NCBI GenBank assembly: GCA_021154065.1
Contig: JAJKJG010000001.1
Coordinates: 1-5,527, forward strand
Source of the DNA: Methylobacterium sp.
Lineage (GTDB): Bacteria; Pseudomonadota; Alphaproteobacteria; Rhizobiales; Beijerinckiaceae
Reading direction: 5' to 3'
Length of the DNA stretch: 5,527 nucleotides
The notes below the pieces were generated by a model that saw nothing but the letters and a program-made list of their open reading frames with translations, did not search any database and was not told the DNA's origin. Positions 1 to 4,526 of the stretch are shown here, in pieces; position 1 is the first letter of the stretch; the number at the start of each line of letters is the position of its first letter. A program made the position numbers and the translations under genes.

Positions 1-224
1 AGCCCGGCTCGAACACGGTGCCGAGCCTCGTCGCCCGCATCGACGACGCGCTCGCCCGCGGCGCCCTCGCCGAGGCGGCGGCGGCGTGGGATGCTCTGCC
101 CGAGCCCGCCCGGCGGGCCCAAGAGGATTTCGGCCGCCGGCTCAAGGCCCGGGCCGCGGCCGAGGACGCCGCCAGGGCGATCTCGAACCAGGCTTTGGCG
201 GCGCTCGACGCGGCGACGCGCTAG
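1..224 (+). CDS. C-terminal end of mitofilin/Mic60-like protein (5' partial)
   Basis: An open frame enters from the left edge (first full codon at 3) and ends at TAG 222-224, leaving 73 residues. What remains is alanine- and arginine-rich helix, including the segment VARIDDALARGALAEAAAAW, then DALPEPARR and a run ending ALAALDAATR. This pattern of two or three amphipathic helices with a W-x-x-LP-E-P-A-R signature matches what I recall of the C-terminal mitofilin domain of alphaproteobacterial COG4223 proteins. Those are inner-membrane, coiled-coil relatives of mitochondrial Mic60 that shape the envelope. The family typically sits between hemD and hemY, and here a hemY-type gene begins 15 bp downstream, so context supports the call. 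The coiled-coil and membrane segments lie outside the window. The internal GTG at 18 is not the true start, because the frame stays open to the edge. Other helical proteins could look alike, so the family name rests on tail plus neighbour. Confidence 0.8.
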   Translation, partial: PGSNTVPSLVARIDDALARGALAEAAAAWDALPEPARRAQEDFGRRLKARAAAEDAARAISNQALAALDAATR

Positions 225-239
225 GGGAGCTTCAACGGC

Positions 240-1841
240 ATGTGGCGCGCACTCGTTTTCATCGGCCTCCTGGCGCTTGCCGCCTTCGGCGCGGTCTGGC
301 TCGCCGACCGGCCCGGCAACGTCGTCGTCAACTGGGGCGGCTACCAGGCCCAGACCTCGGTCGCGGTCGCGGCGGTGCTGACGATCGGCATCGCCATCGC
401 GCTCGCCTTCCTGTGGGCGGTGGTGACGTTCGTGCTCAGCGTGCCGAACCGCATGTCCTATGCGTCGCGTGCGCGGCGCCGGGCCAAGGGCTACGCGGCG
501 GTGTCGCGCGGCATGGTGGCGGTCGGAGCCGGCGATCCCGGCGCTGCCCGCCGGCACGCCGGCGAGGCCGAGCGGCTTCTCGGCCGCGAGCCGCTGACGC
601 TCCTCCTCAAGGCCCAGGCGGCGCAGATCGCCGGCGACCGCAGCGGCGCCGAGGCGGCCTTCCGCGGCATGGCCGAGGATGCCGAGACGCGCGTGCTCGG
701 GCTGCGCGGCCTCTTCGTCGAGGCGCGCCGGCGCGGCGACGCGGTCGCGGCCCGCGCCTATGCCGGCGAGGCGGCGCGGCTCGCGCCCGCCGTCGGCTGG
801 GCGAACGAAGCGGTGCTCGAGGCGCAATGCGCCGACGGCGACTGGCGCGGCGCGCTCGCGACCGTCGAGCGGCGCGCCTCGCTCGGGCTCCTCGACAAGG
901 CGACGGCGCGGCGCCACCGCGCCGTGCTCCTCACCGCCGACGCGCTCGCCCGCCGCGACCGCGACGAGGACGGCGCGCTCGCGAGCGCCCTCGAGGCGGT
1001 GAAGCTCGCGCCCGACCTCGTGCCGGCGGCGGCCGTCGCCGGCCAGGTGCTGTCGCGGCGCGCCGAGCTGCGCAAGGCGGCAAAGATCGTCGAGGCGGCG
1101 TGGAAGATGCAGCCCCATCCCGACCTCGCCGACGTCTACATGAATCTGCGCCCGGGCGATTCGGCGCTCGACCGCCTGCATCGGGCCGAGACCCTGGCGA
1201 AGCTCTCGTCCTGGCACCGCGAATCGCGCCTCGCGCTCGCCCGCGCGGCGCTCGAGGCGCGCGAGTTCGGCCGCGCCCGCGAGGTGCTGCGCCCGCTCCT
1301 TTCCGAGCGCCCGACGGTGCGCGCCTGCCTGCTCATGGCCGACATCGAGCAGGCCGAGCACGGCGTCACGGGCCAGGTCCGGGAGTGGCTCGCCCGCGCC
1401 TCGCGCTCGCCGCGCGACCCGGTCTGGATCGCCGACGGCGTCGTCTCCGACCGCTGGGGGCCGGTGTCGCCGGTCACGGGGCGGCTCGACGCCTTCGTCT
1501 GGGAAGCGCCGCCGGACGTGCTCACCGGCCCGGGCGCGCCGATCGACGACGTCGTCGCCGACCTCGACGACAAGCCGCGGATCGCGATCCCGGCGCCGAC
1601 CGCCGCGAAGGTGGAGGAGCCCCAGCCTGCCGCCGCTCCCGCGACGGTAGCGGAGGACGCCGCGCCCGCGCGCGCCGCGCCGGCCCGCGAGGGCAACGGC
1701 GCCGGCGACGCCTTGGAGCCCGGGCCACGCGAGGAGGATCATGCGGTCGCGCCGGTGGTCTTTCCGGTCGCCCATGCGCCGGACGATCCCGGCCCCGGGA
1801 GCGAGGCAGAGAAGCCGGCCCGCCGCCGCCTCTTCGGCTGA
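240..1841 (+). CDS. hemY: HemY-family inner-membrane TPR protein
   Basis: This is a complete 533-residue protein. Residues about 4-22 and 41-66 are hydrophobic and form two membrane helices separated by a short loop containing NVVVNWGGYQAQTS, the classical HemY_N arrangement. Residues about 75-400 are alanine/arginine-rich paired helices typical of TPR-like repeats (for example RGMVAVGAGDPGAARRHAGE and GREPLTLLLKAQAAQIAGD). A conserved block near 400-433 reads DPVWIADGVVSDRWGPVSP followed by VTGRLDAFVWEAP, which I associate with alphaproteobacterial HemY. The last ~100 residues are Pro/Ala/acidic, probably disordered, and end in a basic KPARRRLFG. The start is fixed by AGGGGAG at 223-229, which overlaps the upstream stop codon and implies cotranscription. 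HemY of the hemCDXY type is linked to heme synthesis by operon position and may scaffold pathway enzymes at the membrane. It is not the protoporphyrinogen oxidase that carries the same name in Bacillus. The biochemical role remains uncertain. Confidence 0.93.
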   Translation: MWRALVFIGLLALAAFGAVWLADRPGNVVVNWGGYQAQTSVAVAAVLTIGIAIALAFLWAVVTFVLSVPNRMSYASRARRRAKGYAAVSRGMVAVGAGDPGAARRHAGEAERLLGREPLTLLLKAQAAQIAGDRSGAEAAFRGMAEDAETRVLGLRGLFVEARRRGDAVAARAYAGEAARLAPAVGWANEAVLEAQCADGDWRGALATVERRASLGLLDKATARRHRAVLLTADALARRDRDEDGALASALEAVKLAPDLVPAAAVAGQVLSRRAELRKAAKIVEAAWKMQPHPDLADVYMNLRPGDSALDRLHRAETLAKLSSWHRESRLALARAALEAREFGRAREVLRPLLSERPTVRACLLMADIEQAEHGVTGQVREWLARASRSPRDPVWIADGVVSDRWGPVSPVTGRLDAFVWEAPPDVLTGPGAPIDDVVADLDDKPRIAIPAPTAAKVEEPQPAAAPATVAEDAAPARAAPAREGNGAGDALEPGPREEDHAVAPVVFPVAHAPDDPGPGSEAEKPARRRLFG

Positions 1842-1905
1842 CGGCGGCCCGGCCCCATATGAACGGGTCGGCGCCGCAGCGCTTCTTCGGGGCTTTAACC
1901 GGGGA

Positions 1906-1935
1906 TTGACGCGGCGCGGGGTAAATGGGTAGGCG
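1906..1935 (+). promoter_or_regulatory. Candidate promoter of tRNA-Thr
   Basis: TTGACG at 1906-1911 matches the strong alphaproteobacterial -35 consensus. With an 18-bp spacer, TAGGCG at 1930-1935 is the best-placed -10, though a poor match to TATAAT. TAAATG at 1922-1927 is AT-richer but only 10 bp away, too close. Initiation would fall about 10 nt before the mature tRNA 5' end at 1951, a usual leader length. The -35 is clear and the -10 is weak. Confidence 0.4.
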
Positions 1936-1950
1936 TTCGGTCGTCGCGTT

Positions 1951-2026
1951 GCCGCAATAGCTCAGTTGGTAGAGCACCTCATTCGTAATGAGGGGGTCGG
2001 GAGTTCGAGCCTCTCTTGCGGCACCA
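1951..2026 (+). tRNA. tRNA-Thr (anticodon CGT)
   Basis: A full 76-nt cloverleaf can be drawn by eye. Acceptor stem GCCGCAA (1951-1957) pairs with TTGCGGC (2016-2022). The D arm GCTC/GAGC encloses AGTTGGTA. The anticodon stem CCTCA/TGAGG (1977-1981 with 1989-1993) closes the loop TTCGTAA, whose positions 34-36 are CGT (1984-1986), reading the threonine codon ACG. The variable region is short (GGGTC). The T arm GGGAG/CTCTC has one G-U pair around TTCGAGC. The discriminator A and CCA (2023-2026) are encoded in the DNA. ACG is a heavily used threonine codon in this GC-rich genome (many acg codons are visible in the flanking genes), which fits a dedicated CGT tRNA. Confidence 0.98.
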
Positions 2027-2237
2027 TATTTCTCAGACACGCCTCGGCGCTCAGCGCCGCGCAGCTGGCAACCGCCTCCGCGTTGAGCTCGCCTGGACGC
2101 CGGGCCTGGAGCGACAGCACCCACGGCGACCTCGGCCACAGCGTCCGCCATCCGCCGCCGCAGTGAAATCTCCCGGTAACAAATCGCTGCTAAGCCCCAC
2201 GCGCGCGGGCGACCGCGCTTCCATCTAGGGATGCTGC
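2027..2237. other. Non-coding spacer after tRNA with GC hairpin
   Basis: No convincing gene is visible in these ~210 bases. Short open frames here overlap the tRNA or lack a ribosome site. A perfect hairpin CGGCGC-TCA-GCGCCG lies at 2045-2059, 19 nt after the tRNA CCA end. It could end or protect the tRNA precursor, but no T-run follows it, so it is not a standard intrinsic terminator. A short TTTC stretch immediately follows the tRNA. The right part (about 2160-2237) is less GC-rich and is the expected promoter region for the small gene at 2238, but I see no good -35/-10 pair. Confidence 0.4.
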
Positions 2238-2396
2238 ATGAAGACTCAGACCAGGCCGTTCGTCGTCGTCACCAAGCGCCGCCGGGCGGCGCAATCGGAC
2301 GCCGAAACGCTGGCGTTCCGCCAGTCGGTGTTCCGGACGCCGGACACGAAGCCGCTCACCAAAGAGGACGTCCGGGCGGGCCTGAACCGCCGCTGA
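2238..2396 (+). CDS. Small basic protein of unknown function (52 aa)
   Basis: ATG 2238 follows AGGG at 2227-2230 with a 7-nt spacer, and the frame ends at TGA 2394-2396. Almost every codon ends in G or C (act, caa, gaa and aaa are the exceptions), as in its long neighbours, which argues for real coding. The product begins MKTQTRPFVVVTKRRRAAQS, then contains AETLAFRQSVFRTPDTKP and ends TKEDVRAGLNRR. It has a short hydrophobic strand (FVVV), a basic KRRR patch and an apparently helical middle. There is no signal peptide, membrane segment or cysteine. I do not recognise a family. It converges on the antitoxin-like gene with a 36-bp gap, but it does not look like a BrnT toxin, which is longer (~90 aa) and of different composition. 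A nearby ATG at 2231 is in another frame with no ribosome site, so it was not used. Confidence 0.6.
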   Translation: MKTQTRPFVVVTKRRRAAQSDAETLAFRQSVFRTPDTKPLTKEDVRAGLNRR

Positions 2397-2432
2397 CCCG
2401 TTCTCGCGGGCCCACGGCCGGGACGAGGCGCC

Positions 2433-2675
2433 TCAAACGCCCGCCGCCTTGCGCAGCGCCGCGATGATCCGGTCCTGCCAGCCGGGCCCGTCCTCCTGGA
2501 AATGATCCAGCACGTCGCGCGGGATGCGCAGCGACACAAGCTCCGTCGGACCCGGGATCGAGGGCGCCTTCGGAGCCGGTTCCTCCGGCGGCTTCGTCGT
2601 CGCCGACTTGAAGGCGGCCTCGGCCGAATCGCGCGAGCCCATCGGCGGGCGGTACCGGCCGGGCGTCCTTGCCAT
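2433..2675 (-). CDS. BrnA-type (DUF4415) RHH antitoxin, apparently orphan
   Basis: The 80-residue product has a flexible, proline-rich N-terminal half (residues 1-44, with TTKPPEEPAPKAPSIPGP). A compact C-terminal domain follows: strand LVSLRIP (46-52), helix RDVLDHFQ (53-60), the hallmark turn EDGPGWQDRI (61-70) and helix IAALRKAAG (71-79). This strand-helix-GPGWQ-helix layout is that of the BrnA/DUF4415 antitoxins, ribbon-helix-helix proteins that bind their own promoter and neutralise the BrnT ribonuclease toxin. The start has a good ribosome site on the minus strand (AAGAAAGGGG, complement of 2681-2690) 5 nt before ATG. brnT normally lies immediately upstream of brnA, but here that side holds only a 150-bp divergent spacer and an unrelated plus-strand gene, and no BrnT-like frame was seen. 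It may act as a solitary DNA-binding regulator or pair with a toxin elsewhere. Family call confident; function inferred. Confidence 0.85.
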   Translation of the reverse strand: MARTPGRYRPPMGSRDSAEAAFKSATTKPPEEPAPKAPSIPGPTELVSLRIPRDVLDHFQEDGPGWQDRIIAALRKAAGV

Positions 2676-2825
2676 CGCAACCCCTTTCTTGCCATCAAGC
2701 CGGCGCGCCGCCGCGGGCCCGGCTTAGCCTCGCACCTGGCAGGGTTCGGATCAACGCCGAGCCGGGACGACGGAACGCCGGAGCGCCGAGCGCTTTTCCC
2801 TTTCAGCCTACCGAGGGAGGCCGAT
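2676..2825. promoter_or_regulatory. Divergent intergenic region with palindrome
   Basis: This 150-bp spacer separates the minus-strand antitoxin gene from the plus-strand gene at 2826 and must carry promoters for both. A perfect 10-bp palindrome CGGCGCGCCG at 2701-2710 lies 26 bp upstream of the antitoxin start. It is a possible operator for that ribbon-helix-helix protein, though such palindromes arise easily in GC-rich DNA. No clear -35/-10 pair was found in either direction. Confidence 0.3.
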
Positions 2826-3128
2826 GTGGCGCTGACCGGCCGGTTCAATTTCCGCAAGACCCTGACGGGAAAAGTCGTGCTCCAGCTCGAGGAGGACGTC
2901 AAAGCCTGGTGGCCCTCCCGGAAACGAACGAAGCGGCGCTGGCGCGACGCCAACCTCATGGACCTGGCAAGGCCCGAGCTGCGCCCGCTCATCGATCTCC
3001 GCCAAAGACCCAATTACCAGGCTCAGAGCTACAAGCTCGAGGAGCTCGATCTCGATGAGGCGACCCTGCCGATGCAAGGCGGCCGACCCGCGACGCATAA
3101 CGGCAGCGGCCGGATCTCGGCGCATTGA
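2826..3128 (+). CDS. Conserved-type hypothetical protein (100 aa)
   Basis: GTG 2826 is preceded by GGGAGG at 2815-2820 with a 5-nt spacer, a strong ribosome site. The overlapping ATG at 2824 is in another frame and reaches a stop after three codons. The longer open frame starting at 2502 runs through the antitoxin gene and lacks this support. The product begins MALTGRFNFRKTLTGKVVLQ, continues with an acidic LEEDVKAWWP, a basic SRKRTKRRWRDA cluster (31-42), the segment LMDLARPELRPLIDLR (44-59), and a polar tail. It is soluble, without signal peptide or membrane helix. I recall short rhizobial proteins of this GRFNFRKT...GK.VLQ.E / RRWRDA..MDLA.PELR type annotated only as hypothetical; some carry phage-like labels, but I cannot assign a function. 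The tail after about residue 70 seems less constrained. It is followed by a candidate terminator. Confidence 0.8.
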   Translation: MALTGRFNFRKTLTGKVVLQLEEDVKAWWPSRKRTKRRWRDANLMDLARPELRPLIDLRQRPNYQAQSYKLEELDLDEATLPMQGGRPATHNGSGRISAH

Positions 3129-3142
3129 TCACGCATGGCTGT

Positions 3143-3173
3143 CCCGCCCGCCGAGGGCGGAAGGGCGGGCTTT
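3143..3173 (+). terminator. Candidate terminator hairpin after 2826 gene
   Basis: CCCGCCC (3143-3149) pairs perfectly with GGGCGGG (3163-3169) around a 13-nt loop and is followed by CTTTA. An alternative hairpin, CCGCCC/GGGCGG (3144-3149 with 3155-3160), has a 5-nt loop. It begins 14 nt after the stop codon at 3128. The T-run is only three bases, so termination strength is doubtful. Confidence 0.4.
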
Positions 3174-3206
3174 ACGGGAACGCGTGCTTTTCCCGGCCAT
3201 ATGATC

Positions 3207-3212
3207 TACAAT
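3207..3212 (+). promoter_or_regulatory. Candidate -10 box for lipoprotein gene
   Basis: TACAAT at 3207-3212 matches the -10 consensus at five of six bases and sits in a locally AT-richer patch (CATATGATCTACAATG), 35 bp before the lipoprotein ATG. The -35 at 17-bp spacing (GTGCTT) is poor, so this is a weak or activator-dependent promoter if real. Confidence 0.35.
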
Positions 3213-3247
3213 GCTCGCCGGGATGCTGAGAAAGCGAGGCGAGCGTC

Positions 3248-3586
3248 ATGGCTCGTCATCTTAGTCTGACGGTCGGCGTGCTCTGCGCGGCGCTTGCCGG
3301 CTGCGGCGTGACGCAGCCGGTGTCCCTGAGCCTCGCCACCGGCGCAACGATCCAGGGCACGGCGCCCTCGGTCGCCTACACCAGCAGCCTTGCCGGCGAG
3401 CGCAAGCAGGACTGCCGCGCCTCGTACACGGGCGCGGCGTCGAGCCCGACCGTCCTCCTCGAGCTTCGCTGCAGCGACGGGCGCTACGGCATCGGGACGG
3501 GCGAGCTGCGCGACTCGAGGCTCGTCGGCGGCAAGGTCAGGATGCAGGACGGCGAGGAGGCCCTGGTCCGAACCGACGGCGGCTGA
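3248..3586 (+). CDS. Predicted small outer-membrane/periplasmic lipoprotein (112 aa)
   Basis: The N-terminus MARHLSLTVGVLCAALAGCG is a lipoprotein signal peptide: a basic n-region, a hydrophobic core and lipobox LAGC with the acylated Cys at 19. Gly follows at +2, with no Asp to signal inner-membrane retention. The mature part (~94 aa) looks beta-rich, with a Ser/Thr/Gly-rich start and two further cysteines at 56 and 75 (KQDCRASYTG and LELRCSDGRYGIGTG) that could form a disulfide. It then has an alternating strand pattern GELRDSRLVGGKVRMQDGEE. I do not recognise a named family; the C-x-DGR-x-G-x-G motif recurs in small proteobacterial lipoproteins of unknown role. The ribosome site is AGGCGAG at 3237-3243, slightly close to the ATG. 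Its own candidate -10 upstream and terminator downstream suggest a single-gene transcript. Location is confident; function is unknown. Confidence 0.85.
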   Translation: MARHLSLTVGVLCAALAGCGVTQPVSLSLATGATIQGTAPSVAYTSSLAGERKQDCRASYTGAASSPTVLLELRCSDGRYGIGTGELRDSRLVGGKVRMQDGEEALVRTDGG

Positions 3587-3622
3587 CGCGACCGGCAACC
3601 GCCGCGATCATGCCGGCTGGCG

Positions 3623-3654
3623 GCGGCGACGTCCGGGCGTGCCGCTTTTGATTT
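3623..3654 (+). terminator. Intrinsic terminator after lipoprotein gene
   Basis: The stem GCGGC (3623-3627), a bulged G and ACG (3629-3631) pairs with CGT (3638-3640) and GCCGC (3641-3645) across a six-base loop. TTTTGATTT (3646-3654) follows immediately. Placement 37 nt after the stop codon and the T-rich tail fit a rho-independent terminator. The surrounding GGCGGCGG can form competing pairings with ACCGCCGC just upstream. Confidence 0.55.
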
Positions 3655-3769
3655 AATCCGTTGCGCAGTTTCCGCTCATTCTCGAATCGAAGTGAATGAA
3701 CGGCTCACACCGACTTGCAATGCCTGCCCCTCATCATCGGCCATCAGCTTCTCTTTAGGAGTGAAGGCG

Positions 3770-3955
3770 ATGGACGGTTTGGCGATCCAGCTCGGGCAAG
3801 GGGCTTGCGAGGCGATCTCGCTGGTTGGCGGGATCAGGGGTCACTGCAACGATTTCGCCACCCTGCGGATCATCGGCTACGGCCTCTTGGGGCTGCTGCT
3901 GTTCCTCGCGAGCTTCATCACGATGTCGAGGACGCATCCGATCGGCCGGATGTGA
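3770..3955 (+). CDS. Small single-pass membrane protein (61 aa), unknown function
   Basis: AGGAG at 3757-3761 lies 8 nt before ATG 3770, a strong ribosome site that fixes this start over the in-frame ATG at 3692, which has none. The protein begins MDGLAIQLGQGACEAISLVG, continues GIRGHCNDFATL, then has one hydrophobic helix IIGYGLLGLLLFLASFITM (about 34-52), and ends in the basic tail SRTHPIGRM. The positive charge is on the C-terminal side and the N-terminal half is nearly neutral with two cysteines (13 and 26). That suggests the N-terminal half is periplasmic and the tail cytoplasmic, by the positive-inside rule. I recognise no family. The Sel1-repeat gene starts 40 bp downstream on the same strand, so the two may form a short operon. 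Upstream 3655-3769 is relatively AT-rich and probably carries the promoter, but no clear boxes were found. Confidence 0.7.
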   Translation: MDGLAIQLGQGACEAISLVGGIRGHCNDFATLRIIGYGLLGLLLFLASFITMSRTHPIGRM

Positions 3956-3995
3956 GCTCCGGCTCGCCGCGGCCTGAAAAGCTGGGGGCACGAAC

Positions 3996-4352
3996 GTGGG
4001 TTTGCTGCCGGAAATGAGCCACCCTGTGCACGATGGCATCAGGCTGGCGAAGCATGATCTCGATGCGGCGAGCGCCGGCGAGGGCTTCCTCTGGTTCGCC
4101 GATCGCCTGCTCAAGGGCAGCAACGGCGACGGCCCAAACCCGCGCGCGGCGCTCGGTTTCCTTCGCCAGGCGGCGGAGCTCGGCGTCCCGAAGGCGTTCC
4201 TGCGCATCGGCGAGATGTGCGAGGCCGGGATCGGGACGGAGCCGAACCTGAGGCTCGCGCTCGCCGCCTATTCGCGGGCGGCGGTCGGCGACGACGTCGA
4301 CGGCTCCAGGGCCGTCGTGCGCGTCTTGCGGGACCTCGTTCGCCGCCGCTAG
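3996..4352 (+). CDS. Sel1-like repeat protein (118 aa)
   Basis: The product contains two Sel1-type (TPR-like) helical repeats. The first, around residues 30-63, has FADRLLKGSNGDGPNPRAAL then GFLRQAAELG. The second, around 66-98, has AFLRIGEMCEAGIGTEPNLR then LALAAYSRAA. The pattern A-x-x-x-x-G-x-x-x-x-x-G-x-G-x-x-x-(N)-x-x-x-A-L-x-x-x-x-x-A-A is the Sel1 signature. Sel1 repeats mediate protein-protein contacts, often in envelope, stress or signalling complexes. No signal peptide or membrane helix is visible, so it is predicted cytoplasmic. GTG 3996 was chosen because GGGGG at 3984-3988 sits 7 nt upstream and an in-frame TGA at 3975 rules out a longer form. ATG 4014 is an alternative but has no properly spaced ribosome site. 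Two repeats is short for the family, which often has several. The partner is unknown; the membrane protein just upstream is an obvious candidate by position only. Confidence 0.82.
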   Translation: MGLLPEMSHPVHDGIRLAKHDLDAASAGEGFLWFADRLLKGSNGDGPNPRAALGFLRQAAELGVPKAFLRIGEMCEAGIGTEPNLRLALAAYSRAAVGDDVDGSRAVVRVLRDLVRRR

Positions 4353-4473
4353 GGCGCGATGACGTCTCCCGCCATGCTCTCGCCACGGATGGCGCGATAA
4401 GCTCTGTCGAAACAAGGGGCTGCGCCTAGGCAAATCGGGCCCCGGGGGTTAGAAACCTTAACGGCGTTCGTTT
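4353..4473. other. Intergenic region with short hairpin and inverted repeat
   Basis: No gene is visible. A 5-bp hairpin CGCCA-CGGA-TGGCG at 4381-4394 follows the Sel1 gene but lacks a T-run. GGCGCGAT occurs twice (4353-4360 and 4391-4398). GTTA-N7-TAAC at 4448-4462 is a small inverted repeat in an AT-richer patch just upstream of the carboxypeptidase promoter and could be a regulator site. It resembles TTAA-type cell-cycle (CtrA) boxes in base content but does not have their TTAA-N7-TTAA spacing. Confidence 0.3.
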
Positions 4474-4501
4474 TTGGGGTGGCGGCGCCCCGCATTATAA
4501 T
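4474..4501 (+). promoter_or_regulatory. Promoter of D-Ala-D-Ala carboxypeptidase gene
   Basis: A perfect -10 TATAAT at 4496-4501 stands out in this GC-rich DNA. TTGGGG at 4474-4479, 16 bp upstream, is a partial -35 (TTG conserved). Transcription would start near 4508, giving a leader of about 19 nt to the ATG at 4527 and essentially none to the ATG at 4512. Confidence 0.55.
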
Positions 4502-4526
4502 CGGTCACGTCATGGAGCTGACCCGC

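Noticed and set aside
86..1909. A 607-codon open frame overlapping hemY in another plus frame
   Set aside because: Its product is almost entirely Arg/Gly/Ala/Pro low complexity, the expected shadow of a GC-rich gene. It has no ribosome site and overlaps the well-supported HemY frame.
2011..2026. tRNA 3' end as an integrase attachment site
   Set aside because: No repeat of the tRNA 3' sequence was seen downstream and no integrase gene is present in the window.
1522..2151. Minus-strand open frame across the tRNA and the end of hemY, containing AREARTPDPLITNEVLYQLSY
   Set aside because: That peptide is the antisense translation of the tRNA gene, a widespread false annotation. The rest is the shadow of hemY's low-complexity tail.
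2016..2228. Short plus-strand frames starting inside or just after the tRNA
   Set aside because: They begin inside the tRNA gene, lack ribosome sites and have no protein-like features.
2771..2800. GGAAC followed 16-17 bp later by CTTTT, resembling an EcfG stress-sigma promoter
   Set aside because: The -10 element should be CGTT; the match is incomplete at the correct spacing.
2246..3013. A 255-codon minus-strand frame covering the small-gene region
   Set aside because: It is Arg/Ser-rich without domain character, and runs antisense to or out of frame with three better-supported genes.
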